DNA of 64,000 nt from Acinetobacter bereziniae LMG 1003 = CIP 70.12. Its GTDB lineage: Bacteria > Pseudomonadota > Gammaproteobacteria > Pseudomonadales > Moraxellaceae. Below the pieces are notes generated by a model that was not told where the DNA came from, made no database searches, and worked only from the letters and a program-made list of their open reading frames with translations. Position numbers and translations under genes: made by a program. The stretch covers positions 2,061,679-2,125,678 of the forward strand of contig NZ_KB849756.1 in the NCBI RefSeq assembly GCF_000368925.1. The letters run 5' to 3'. Shown here one piece after another: positions 27,091-36,016 of the stretch (positions within the stretch are counted from its first letter, which is position 1; every line of letters begins with the position of its first letter).

Positions 27091-28806
27091 TTAGTGATCT
27101 GAAGCACCTGAGATGCCAATACCTGTTTGTGAGCGTACAAACTGTGCATCAAATGCTTTGCGTTCTGCTTGCGCACGTGCTGATTTATCAGTCACAGAGA
27201 ACAACCAGCAGCAAATGAAGGCTAACGGCATAGCGAAGATTGCAGGACCATTGAATGAGTTGATTGGTGTATCAGAGATTTTTAATGTATCTACCCAAAC
27301 AGCTTTCGATAAGATAATTAAAGTCACTGCTGTTACTAGACCAACAACACCACCAATAACTGCACCACGTGTCGTTAAGCCTTTCCAGAACATTGAAAGT
27401 ACCAACACTGGGAAGTTTGCACATGCAGCTACGGAGAATGCCAAACCAACCATGAAAGCAACGTTTTGTTTTTCGAACAAAATACCTAAGATCATCGCGA
27501 AAATTGCTAGACCTAAAGTTGCGATCTTAGACATACGTAATTCAGATTCAGGTGTAGTTTGACCTTTTTTGATTACGTTTGCATATAAGTCATGTGAAAT
27601 TGCAGAAGCACCTGAAAGTGTCAAACCTGCAACAACTGCAAGAATAGTTGCGAACGCCACTGCTGAAATGAAGCCCATGAACAGATCGCCACCCACTGCA
27701 TCAGCAAGGTGTACCGCTGCCATGTTGTTACCGCCAACTAATTCTAGTTTGCCAGTTACAGCCATTTTTGCTACATCAATGAATTGTGGGTTGTTTGATA
27801 CGAACAGAATCGCACCGAAGCCGATAATGAATGTTAATAAGTAGAAGTAACCAATGAAACCTGTTGCCACAACAACTGATTTACGCGCTTCTTTTGCGTC
27901 TTTAACAGTAAAGAAACGCATTAAGATATGTGGTAAACCTGCGGTACCAAACATTAATGCTAAACCAAGCGATAATGCATCTAATGGGTTTTTCGTCAAG
28001 CTACCTGGACCCATGATCTTAGTTGCATCTTCGATGCTTACATCATGCACTTTTGCAAATACATCGATAGATTGTTTAAACATTTCAGAGAAGCTATAGC
28101 CTACAGAATGCATCACCATGAACGCCATGAATGTTGCACCTGAAAGCAACATCACCGCTTTAATGATCTGTACCCATGTAGTCGCCAACATGCCACCAAA
28201 GATCACATAAGCCATCATCAGAAGACCAACGATCACCACTGCAATGTTATAGTTCAAACCAAAAAGAAGTTTGATTAGCTGTCCTGCACCCACCATTTGT
28301 GCAATCAAATAGAATGCAACAACAACCAAAGAACTGATTGCAGCAAGTGTACGTACCGGCTTTTCTTCTAAGCGGAATGAAACTACATCAGAAAGGTTGT
28401 ATTTACCTAAGTTACGCAGACGTTCAGCAACCAAGAACAGTACCACTGGCCAACCAACCATGAAACCTAGTGAATAAAGCAGACCATCAAAACCTGAGCT
28501 AAACACCATTGCAGAAATACCCAAGAACGATGCAGCTGACATGTAGTCACCAGCAATCGCCAAACCATTTTGGAAACCTGAGATACCACCGCCAGCTGTA
28601 TAGAAGTCTGCTGTATTGGTGGTTTGTTTTGCAGCCCATTTAGTGATGAACAAGGTAAGACCAACGAAAATTGCGAACATGATAATCGCATGCCAGTTGG
28701 TCGCTTGTTGCTGAGCTTCACCTAAATCTGGACCAGCTTGTGCAACAGTAGAAAGCAGTGCAGTAGATGCAAGTGCTGCTTTAGTCTTTAAAGAGTTCCA
28801 TTTCAT
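27091..28806 (-). CDS. actP: Cation/acetate symporter
   Basis: 571 residues from ATG 28806, one base after the yjcH stop. Sodium:solute symporter family (SLC5 fold) with a cleaved-looking N-terminal signal (ending AQA) as in E. coli ActP. Long stretches such as GFQNGLAIAGDYMSAASFLG and LMFGTAGLPHILMRFFTV agree with E. coli ActP from memory. It takes up acetate and related short acids with a cation. The start was chosen because AGGA stands 10 bases upstream; ATG 28827 and 28833 overlap yjcH. The divergent kinase gene at 29327 probably regulates it. Confidence 0.95.
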   Translation of the reverse strand: MKWNSLKTKAALASTALLSTVAQAGPDLGEAQQQATNWHAIIMFAIFVGLTLFITKWAAKQTTNTADFYTAGGGISGFQNGLAIAGDYMSAASFLGISAMVFSSGFDGLLYSLGFMVGWPVVLFLVAERLRNLGKYNLSDVVSFRLEEKPVRTLAAISSLVVVAFYLIAQMVGAGQLIKLLFGLNYNIAVVIVGLLMMAYVIFGGMLATTWVQIIKAVMLLSGATFMAFMVMHSVGYSFSEMFKQSIDVFAKVHDVSIEDATKIMGPGSLTKNPLDALSLGLALMFGTAGLPHILMRFFTVKDAKEARKSVVVATGFIGYFYLLTFIIGFGAILFVSNNPQFIDVAKMAVTGKLELVGGNNMAAVHLADAVGGDLFMGFISAVAFATILAVVAGLTLSGASAISHDLYANVIKKGQTTPESELRMSKIATLGLAIFAMILGILFEKQNVAFMVGLAFSVAACANFPVLVLSMFWKGLTTRGAVIGGVVGLVTAVTLIILSKAVWVDTLKISDTPINSFNGPAIFAMPLAFICCWLFSVTDKSARAQAERKAFDAQFVRSQTGIGISGASDH

Positions 28807-28807
28807 C

Positions 28808-29140
28808 TTAGTGAAGTCCTTTTTCATGAGCAATTGCTTCTACTTCTCTCATTGCATCTTCATTCAATTGATCCAATTTATTGTTGGCAATATATGAATA
28901 CACACCACACAAAATGAAAGATAAAACAATAATGCCTAGACCTAAAGGAATACCCCAAGTGGTGACTCCACCACTAAATGAAGTCATCAAAAATTCTTTG
29001 TTATAGCCAACTAAAAGCATAAATCCAACATAAACGAACAACATAATTGCAGTTAATGTCCAGCTCAATCTACTTTTTTTAGCAACCATTTCTTTGAATT
29101 TTGGATTTTGTAGAATCGCCTCTACTTGTCTCTCATCCAT
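28808..29140 (-). CDS. yjcH: DUF485 inner-membrane protein YjcH
   Basis: 110 residues from ATG 29140, seven bases after AAGGAG; an ATG two codons earlier is too close to that site. It has two membrane helices (about 22-44 and 57-80) and a charged C-terminus. It is the usual partner gene of actP, and it is nearly fused to it here (one base apart), so translation is coupled. The role of YjcH in acetate uptake is not defined. Confidence 0.93.
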   Translation of the reverse strand: MDERQVEAILQNPKFKEMVAKKSRLSWTLTAIMLFVYVGFMLLVGYNKEFLMTSFSGGVTTWGIPLGLGIIVLSFILCGVYSYIANNKLDQLNEDAMREVEAIAHEKGLH

Positions 29141-29158
29141 AACCATGCTCCTTGATAA

Positions 29159-29185
29159 GCGACCAGAACCCTGGTTGCTTTTTTT
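29159..29185 (+). terminator. Hairpin with plus-strand T-run in the yjcH leader
   Basis: GCGACCAG/CTGGTTGC (one G-T pair, loop AACC) followed by seven Ts on the plus strand. On the minus strand it sits in the yjcH-actP leader, ending 7 bases before AAGGAG. It may stop antisense transcription or protect the actP message. Confidence 0.45.
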
Positions 29186-29326
29186 AATCTTTTTTTACAT
29201 GGTCAAAATTAACAATATTGTGGGGTTCTCGTAACTTAGACTTTGGTCGTTAAATTTTGAGCAAAGTGCGTGAGTCAATTCATGGATGCGGTATGATAGG
29301 GGGTAGATTTTTATACTGTAGTCCTT

Positions 29327-32300
29327 ATGAACAGTTGGTTAATTATAGGGGTTTTAGCCCTTTACATCTTCATTCTCTTCGTTTGTGCCTTCTTTGGGGA
29401 GAAGCATGCCAGCCGATTAAGCACTCGTGGCAGAATGCTTCTCTTTAGTCTAACATTGGGCGTTTATTGTTCATCTTGGACTTTTTATGGTGCAACTGGT
29501 GCAGCAGTAAGAGAAGGGATTATTTTCCTACCGATTTATTTAGGACCTTTATTATTCGTTTGGCTAGGTTATGACATTTGGCGTCGTTTAGGTCGTGTAC
29601 GCCAGCATCATGCCATTTCATCGATTGCCGACTTTGTTGCTGCTCGTTATGGTAAAAGCGGAACACTTGCCTCTTTGGTCACCATCTTAGCAGTTATTGC
29701 AATTATTCCTTATTTGGCTTTGCAGTTACGTGCGATTGCACTCAGTGCATCGGTCATGCTCGATCATAATACCCAAGTTGTTTCAACCACAACCAATGGT
29801 GTACTTGGACTCACTGCGGTGCTTGCAATCTTAGCGATGATGTTTGGAACGCGACAAATCGCCAATACCGAACAGCATGGCGGACTCATGCTTGCGGTAG
29901 CATTTGAATCTTTTGTCAAACTGTTTGCACTACTCTGTGTTGCCTTCTTTTTTATTTTTGACCACCCTCAAAATATTGTACAAATTTCACATGATGTACA
30001 AAAAACCTTTCATGAAGTGCAACTGTTTGGTGTTCCTGAAACATTTTGGATTCAAACCTTATTGGCATCTTTAGCGATTATTTGTTTGCCCCGTCAGTTC
30101 CACGTTGCTGTGGTGGAGTTACGCGATGAAAAGCATATTCGAGGTGCTAGACGCTGGTTTGCTGCTTATTTAATCCTTACCATTATTGCCATTATTCCAA
30201 TTGCCAGTTGGGCACTTCATGCAGCACCGAAATATTTAACCATTCCAGATGTTGCGGTACTTTCTTTACCGATTAGTTATAACCAAGACTGGTTATCTTT
30301 ACTGGCATTTTTAGGGGGGTTTTCTGCATCTACAGGGATGCTTTTGGTCTCTTCTGTCGCACTGTCTATCATGCTGAGTAATGACTTGATCATGCCTGCT
30401 TTATGGAAATTTGGAATTCTTTCCCGTCATGATAAACGCTTACCGCAAGTGCTTAAATTTACACGTCGTGTGTGTATTTTAGCGGTGATGCTACTTGGTT
30501 TTCTATTCTTCCATTTCTTTAATGATATTGACCAACTCTCAACTTTTGGTCTTTTGGCATTCAGTGCTGTTGCACAGTTCTCACCAGCATTGATTGGTGG
30601 TTTATATTGGCGAGGAGGTAGCCGCCAAGGGGTCTATTCTGGTTTAGTGGTCGGTTTTATCCTGTGGTCATATACCTTGTTGCTTCCAACAATTTTGCGA
30701 AGCTTACCTGTTGAGTATAGTGAGTTCGCACATCAGTTTTTAATGTTTGGTCCTTTAAATATCGAATGGTTAAGACCAGAAGCATTATTTGGTTTTGAAT
30801 CATTCGCACCATTAACACATGGTGTTATTTGGGCACTCGGATTAAACATTACCTTATATATCTGGGTATCTCGAATTTATCGCCCAAGTATTGCAGAACA
30901 AATACAAGCCGAAAGCTTTTTCTATTACGAAACCAAACCTTTACCTGCGCAAAATACTTCGACTGATATTAACTATTTACACCATGATGTTGCCAAGCTC
31001 AAAGTTGGCGATTTAATCGCACTGGCTAAACGTATCACTGGTGAAGGACCTGCAACACACGCATTTCAGCAATTCTGTGCTATGAACAATGTGGTTTTAA
31101 ATGAAAATAGCAGTGCAAATGGGATGTGGTGGCGTTTTACCGAACAGTATCTTGCTGGAACGATTGGTGCAGCATCTGCGCGTACCTTATTAACTACAGC
31201 GATGGTCAATAACGGCTTAGCCTTGGGACAAGTTGCCAACATTCTTGACCAAGCTTCACAATGGCAACGCTTTAACCAAAATCTCATCATGACCATGATT
31301 GACCATATGACGCAAGGGGTCAGTGTGGTGGATGAAAATATGTGTCTGGTGGCATGGAACAATCAATACCTCAAACTTTTTGATTATCCTAAAGATCTCG
31401 TTTATGTCGGTTGTCCAATTGCAGACTTGATTCGTTATAACGCTGAACGTGGTGAATGTGGTCCTGGCTCGGTAGAAGAACATGTACGCAAGCGAATTCA
31501 CTGGATGAAAGTCGGAAGTGCGCATGAGTTTGAACGAATTCGTAAAGATGGTCGTGTGATTCAAATGCGTGGAAATCCAATTGAAGGTGGAGGTTTCGTT
31601 ACCACTTTTGCTGATATTACCGCATTCCGTGAAAATGAAGCTGTACTTGAAGCCCGTGTCTCTGATCGTACCCAACAGTTGGCTGATGCACTTGAAGAAC
31701 AACAACTTGCACGCGAACAAGCCGATAAAGCCAACATGTCAAAAAGTCGCTTTATTGCCGCCGCCAGCCATGACTTGCTTCAGCCCATGCATGCCGCACG
31801 TCTATTCAGTACAGCATTAGAACAAAGCGTTCAGTCGGATGAAGACCGAAAAACTTTACAACAGCTTGACCGTGCTTTGCATGGTGCAGAAAGCATGTTA
31901 TCTGCTCTTTTGGATATTGCACGCTTGGAAGGTGGTTCAATTCAGCCGAAACGCCAAGCCTATCCATTACATGATTTACTCAGTGATTTGGAACTGCAAT
32001 TTAAATCGATTGCCGCACAACGTGATATCCAGTTGCACGTACATGATGCTCAATTCTGGATTGACACCGACCCGCAATGGATTCGTCGTATCATCCAAAA
32101 CTTTGTTAGTAATGCCTTACGTTATACAGCGCGTGGGCGTGTCGTGGTGGGTGTACTGCGTGCTTCAGATCTTCCACAACATATCCGCATTGGTGTTTGG
32201 GATACAGGTCCTGGGATTGCAGAAGAACAACGCATTAAACTGTTTCAGGAGTTTGAGCGTTGTGGGCATACTTCACCTTGGGGGGAACAAGGTTTAGGGC

Positions 32301-32818
32301 TTGGTCTTGCGATTGTTCAACGAATGACCAGCTTGTTGGATTATCCTGTACATGTCTATTCAGAGCTCGGTAAAGGCTCATGCTTCATGATTGATGTCCC
32401 CGTTGTAGAAGCACCTAAAATTGTTGCTACACCAGTGCAAGCTGTTCCTTTAAAAGCAAAAGCATATAAGATTTTATGTTTAGATAATGACGATACAATT
32501 TTGGAAGGCATGACTACCCTGCTGACCAAATGGGGTTATCAAGTCTTTAAGGCCACAGAACCTGAACAGGCTTTGGACATTATTCAAAGAGAAAATATTC
32601 AAGTCTGGTTAGTGGATCAGCATCTAAACAATAGCAAAATTGGTTTGGATTTCATCATTGAAAATCGTCAGGAAAATGTTCCTGCAGCACTGATCACCGC
32701 AGACTCCGATCCTGAATTACCACAACGTGTCAAAGATTTAAATGTTGTGCTTTTAAAGAAACCACTTAAACCAGCCTCACTACGCGCATGGTTATCTGGA
32801 TTGAAAATTTCAAAATAG
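29327..32818 (+). CDS. CrbS-like hybrid sensor kinase with SLC5 transporter domain
   Basis: 1163 residues. Order: sodium:solute symporter-like membrane domain with about 13 helices (1-500), linker, PAS domain (about 645-770), coiled coil, HisKA with H815 in AAASHDLLQPMHAARLF, HATPase with N-box NFVSNALRYT and G-boxes DTGPGI and GLGLGLAIV, and a receiver domain (about 1046-1160) with phosphoacceptor D1097. The architecture is that of CrbS/MxtR, which with the regulator CrbR controls acs and actP in vibrios and pseudomonads. The divergent position to yjcH-actP supports this role. CrbR is not in the window. Confidence 0.88.
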   Translation: MNSWLIIGVLALYIFILFVCAFFGEKHASRLSTRGRMLLFSLTLGVYCSSWTFYGATGAAVREGIIFLPIYLGPLLFVWLGYDIWRRLGRVRQHHAISSIADFVAARYGKSGTLASLVTILAVIAIIPYLALQLRAIALSASVMLDHNTQVVSTTTNGVLGLTAVLAILAMMFGTRQIANTEQHGGLMLAVAFESFVKLFALLCVAFFFIFDHPQNIVQISHDVQKTFHEVQLFGVPETFWIQTLLASLAIICLPRQFHVAVVELRDEKHIRGARRWFAAYLILTIIAIIPIASWALHAAPKYLTIPDVAVLSLPISYNQDWLSLLAFLGGFSASTGMLLVSSVALSIMLSNDLIMPALWKFGILSRHDKRLPQVLKFTRRVCILAVMLLGFLFFHFFNDIDQLSTFGLLAFSAVAQFSPALIGGLYWRGGSRQGVYSGLVVGFILWSYTLLLPTILRSLPVEYSEFAHQFLMFGPLNIEWLRPEALFGFESFAPLTHGVIWALGLNITLYIWVSRIYRPSIAEQIQAESFFYYETKPLPAQNTSTDINYLHHDVAKLKVGDLIALAKRITGEGPATHAFQQFCAMNNVVLNENSSANGMWWRFTEQYLAGTIGAASARTLLTTAMVNNGLALGQVANILDQASQWQRFNQNLIMTMIDHMTQGVSVVDENMCLVAWNNQYLKLFDYPKDLVYVGCPIADLIRYNAERGECGPGSVEEHVRKRIHWMKVGSAHEFERIRKDGRVIQMRGNPIEGGGFVTTFADITAFRENEAVLEARVSDRTQQLADALEEQQLAREQADKANMSKSRFIAAASHDLLQPMHAARLFSTALEQSVQSDEDRKTLQQLDRALHGAESMLSALLDIARLEGGSIQPKRQAYPLHDLLSDLELQFKSIAAQRDIQLHVHDAQFWIDTDPQWIRRIIQNFVSNALRYTARGRVVVGVLRASDLPQHIRIGVWDTGPGIAEEQRIKLFQEFERCGHTSPWGEQGLGLGLAIVQRMTSLLDYPVHVYSELGKGSCFMIDVPVVEAPKIVATPVQAVPLKAKAYKILCLDNDDTILEGMTTLLTKWGYQVFKATEPEQALDIIQRENIQVWLVDQHLNNSKIGLDFIIENRQENVPAALITADSDPELPQRVKDLNVVLLKKPLKPASLRAWLSGLKISK

Positions 32819-33235
32819 TGTTGCCTATTAGAATCCCCTTCTTTAATGTTTTGAAACATTTACACGCGCTAGAGCTTCGTGCTCTAGCGCGTGTGTTACA
32901 CATTTTTTTAAGATAAATAGCAATTTTTTTTAAGGATTGTGCAAAAGCATTCAAAAAGCTGCCAAAGACTGCCTTGTTTATTGGCGAAAGATTCCAAAGC
33001 TTTATTTTCTATGGCAAATAACATCAAAATAGTAAATATACACTTGTATAGTTAGTTACAATTTTATATTTATTTGATTTTAAATAATAAAAAACTACTT
33101 TTCACCCCATATACAACTTTAGTCGTATTCCTATTGCATCTCAGATAAATCAAAAATTAATTCAAGACAAAATCACGCTCATGTTTAGGGAAACAAAAAC
33201 AGCGTTTGAATTCAATTTTAAATAGGATTTTAGCT
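32819..33235. other. Intergenic region with a very stable hairpin
   Basis: 417 AT-rich bases after the CrbS-like gene. Apart from the hairpin at 32862-32894 and the ribosome binding site before 33236, no gene or RNA is seen. Confidence 0.5.
32862..32894. terminator. Perfect 14-bp hairpin after the CrbS-like gene
   Basis: ACACGCGCTAGAGC (32862-32875), loop TTCGT, exact complement (32881-32894). The T-run comes only at 32903-32909, 8 bases after the stem, so it is a non-standard terminator or 3'-end stabiliser. Confidence 0.55.
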
Positions 33236-34003
33236 ATGAATATTTCAGAAACTGTTCCACATGGGCTACACCAAGCTCAACAATTCCATCGTCAATATGG
33301 TGCTAATTCAATTCTGCCTGAAATCGATTGGCAAGCTATTTTTAAACATAGTAAGTTGCAAGACACTCAAATCCAAGCGCTGAATACCATCTATCAAGCA
33401 ACAGTACCTTTAGCACTGCAAGTTTTTGATGAATTAAAATTTGATGTATTTGCACCTGTTGCATTTCATCCACAAGGTCTAGGTTTATTTGATAAATTAG
33501 CCCAACAAGAAGAAAAGTTAGTTCAACGCTTAGAAGATGAATGCGAATGCTTAAATGATGAGGTTCGTCATCAAGTCTGGAGTATGTTACTTCGTGGTGG
33601 TGCTGTATTGGTATTTAAAGCATGGTTAGGTAAAGTTAAAACTGGGGAAAATAGTTTAGACATGACCCAGTTTGATGAACTATCAGACTTGTTATTCATT
33701 AAAACTTCACCGACAACGCTCGCAATGCGTCTAAAAGTAGATGCTCATGCAGACTATGACCATGTATTCTTGATGTATGGCAATGATGTCTTCCTTGATC
33801 GCTTCAATAGTTTAGAAACAGCAGCATTATTTGTTGATTTAGGCGTATATGATGCAGCATTTTTAAGTTTACGTGATGATCGAGTTGCGGATTACCTCAA
33901 ATCTAAAGGTTATGTAACTCATGAGCAGATCGAAGATTTAAAATGCGCTTTAAATCCTCTGGGTTGCCCAGATCAAGTCTCTAAACAAGATTGTTTAGCC
34001 TAA
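33236..34003 (+). CDS. Hypothetical soluble protein
   Basis: 255 residues from ATG 33236, chosen because AGGA lies 8 bases upstream; a frame from ATG 33206 adds ten residues without a site. No signal peptide or membrane helix. The middle is acidic and helical (EEKLVQRLEDECECLNDEVRHQ), and the C-terminal end has two cysteines (NPLGCPDQ, KQDCLA). I recognise no family. It is monocistronic with its own terminator. Confidence 0.65.
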   Translation: MNISETVPHGLHQAQQFHRQYGANSILPEIDWQAIFKHSKLQDTQIQALNTIYQATVPLALQVFDELKFDVFAPVAFHPQGLGLFDKLAQQEEKLVQRLEDECECLNDEVRHQVWSMLLRGGAVLVFKAWLGKVKTGENSLDMTQFDELSDLLFIKTSPTTLAMRLKVDAHADYDHVFLMYGNDVFLDRFNSLETAALFVDLGVYDAAFLSLRDDRVADYLKSKGYVTHEQIEDLKCALNPLGCPDQVSKQDCLA

Positions 34004-34023
34004 TTGCCTTATTTAGGAAGTAC

Positions 34024-34051
34024 AAAAAGCCAGTCAAATGACTGGCTTTTT
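34024..34051. terminator. Bidirectional terminator
   Basis: Perfect 12-bp stem AAAAAGCCAGTC/GACTGGCTTTTT, loop AAAT, between convergent genes. Confidence 0.9.
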
Positions 34052-34101
34052 ACTCTGATCAAATATCCACATACGATTCTTTGAATAGTTGCGACTCAGT
34101 A

Positions 34102-35346
34102 TTAATACAATGCCTTAGGCAACTTGATCTGAATAATTTCATTGTCATCAGCACGCTTTGCATTTCGTCCAGAAGATCCGGGAAAATTATTGTCGTTCAT
34201 CACAGTTAAAGTATTTTTATTTTCAATAATGACATCTTCAATCGTTTCAAATGGAAAGGCGAATGTAGTGCCTGTACCGATATCACCATCATGTGGCGCA
34301 CCATATAAATTATTTGGATTAGCAACGTTCATTAAATCGACCAAATCTGAACGTTTAACCGCTTTACCAACATCGCCAAGCTCAATTTGAATCAGCTTTT
34401 TATAACCATCGAGCTTATTCTGACTCGCATCACGTTCGATAATAATGCCAGATTTGTCATCGTACATTTGGAAGTCACCAATATTGGTCGCTTTGGTATT
34501 TAAAGTGAAATAATAATAACGTCCTGTATAGGCTTTTTTCTTTACATCAAATTGAGAAATCAGTAATTGCTGAGTGGTCTCGCCTTTTAAGGGTTTCTCT
34601 AGTAATGGGTATAAATATTGCCCATCTTTAGACAATGCCATACCTTCGAAACCGCCACTTTGCTGAACCAATGGTTCAACATAATTTATATTCGCTTTGT
34701 TGAACTGGTTTTGTGGTGAGCGTAATTCAGCGCCTACTTTCAATGGATTTGGTAATGGAATTGGCGCATCCAACAAGATTCCATCTTTATCAAAATGCAG
34801 TAAATAAGGTCCAAACTCATCCCCAATCCAATACGTACCATCCGCAGTACGTTGAATCGATTCAGGATCAAAATCAGCGCCAGTGAGCAAACGATCAGCG
34901 GTATTTTGATTGACGATATTAAACGGAATTAATTTATTTGGGTCACGAAGTTGGACAAAGCTCATCACTTGAACTTTCGCTGTTCCAGATGACTTGGTTC
35001 GAAAATCAGATTTGATCTGATACAAACGCAACAGAAAATCTGATGAATTATCTTGGGTACCAAAACCATTATCAGCCATGACCATATAGGTACCGTCATT
35101 ATTTTTTAATGCACCTGAAAAACCTTGTACGGGCTGTCCTTTAAATGGCGGAAATATACCATTGGCACCTTTGACGAAAGCGCCTGAATTTGGACCAGCA
35201 GCATAAGTTTCAACATCAAGCTTAGCAAATGATAGCAATGTAGGCACGGTAACCGATGATTCGAACGAAAAGTCGTTGTCATCATCATTACAAGCGGTTA
35301 AACCCAATATACTGAAAGCTAAAAGTGAGTAGGCTAATTTTTTCAT
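34102..35346 (-). CDS. Phytase-like (esterase-like) lipoprotein
   Basis: 414 residues with lipobox LTAC (cysteine near 19) followed by an Asp/Asn-rich tether. The remaining sequence fits the esterase-like activity of phytase family (PF13449), a beta-propeller: markers are QGFSGAL, MVMADNGFG, GADFDPESIQRTADGTYWIGDEFGP and GGFEGMALSKDGQYLYPLLE. The family has been reported as phosphodiesterase/phytase-like; the exact substrate is unknown. It is probably anchored facing the periplasm or at the outer membrane. Confidence 0.88.
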   Translation of the reverse strand: MKKLAYSLLAFSILGLTACNDDDNDFSFESSVTVPTLLSFAKLDVETYAAGPNSGAFVKGANGIFPPFKGQPVQGFSGALKNNDGTYMVMADNGFGTQDNSSDFLLRLYQIKSDFRTKSSGTAKVQVMSFVQLRDPNKLIPFNIVNQNTADRLLTGADFDPESIQRTADGTYWIGDEFGPYLLHFDKDGILLDAPIPLPNPLKVGAELRSPQNQFNKANINYVEPLVQQSGGFEGMALSKDGQYLYPLLEKPLKGETTQQLLISQFDVKKKAYTGRYYYFTLNTKATNIGDFQMYDDKSGIIIERDASQNKLDGYKKLIQIELGDVGKAVKRSDLVDLMNVANPNNLYGAPHDGDIGTGTTFAFPFETIEDVIIENKNTLTVMNDNNFPGSSGRNAKRADDNEIIQIKLPKALY

Positions 35347-35450
35347 AAAGGTCTTTTTATTGGTTTAAATGAGCCTTATTTAAACCAATCAGGATGACAA
35401 TTTTAAGTCATTTCAATGACAATACGGAGTCAAGTAAGTTTGATTTTGGA

Positions 35451-35846
35451 TCAAATTTGAATATCAAATCCCAAATCAATATCACAAGCTGCTTGACCAC
35501 CACGTACTCCCCAATTTTCCGTTGGGATCTCTCTTAATATAATTTTTATATGATCTTTTGGAATTCCAAATGCAGAAAGGTTATTTACAATTTTAAGATA
35601 CAAACTTCGTTTTGTGTCCAATGTACGCCCAACAAAGCAATCGATAGTGATACGAGTAAACTTTTCGGGATTACGCTTATTTGGAGGGCATAAAAAGCGA
35701 TGTGGATCATGTACGATTAAACAAATATTACGATCATCATCAGTAATTTTAAATACACTAACTAAAGCATTTTGAACTGCTCCAACTAAATCCACTTCTT
35801 GTTCAACAGAATATTGATATCGAACATCAATTGTAGTTGCAGGCAT
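35451..35846 (-). CDS. Tautomerase-family protein
   Basis: 131 residues beginning Met-Pro; after methionine removal the N-terminal proline is the catalytic base of the tautomerase superfamily. The later pattern (NICLIVHDPHRF, LYLKIVNNLSAFGIPKDHIKIILREIPTENWGVRGG) fits the longer Tautomerase_2-type proteins (PF14552). These act on unknown enol/keto substrates. It is a single gene. Confidence 0.85.
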   Translation of the reverse strand: MPATTIDVRYQYSVEQEVDLVGAVQNALVSVFKITDDDRNICLIVHDPHRFLCPPNKRNPEKFTRITIDCFVGRTLDTKRSLYLKIVNNLSAFGIPKDHIKIILREIPTENWGVRGGQAACDIDLGFDIQI

Positions 35847-36016
35847 TATTTGTTCTCATTTTATGTTATTTTAAAATCAAAAGGATAGCATGATTAATAT
35901 ACTACCGTATCAATTAACCTCATATTGATTAAATTGTTTCAACATTTTCTCATCATAAAAGTTTGATGTATCATCTATCCTTAAGATATAACAATATATT
36001 GAATTAAATAAGTTTT

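Noticed and set aside
27113..28099. Plus-strand frames opposite actP
   Set aside because: Shadow frames; composition follows the actP codons.
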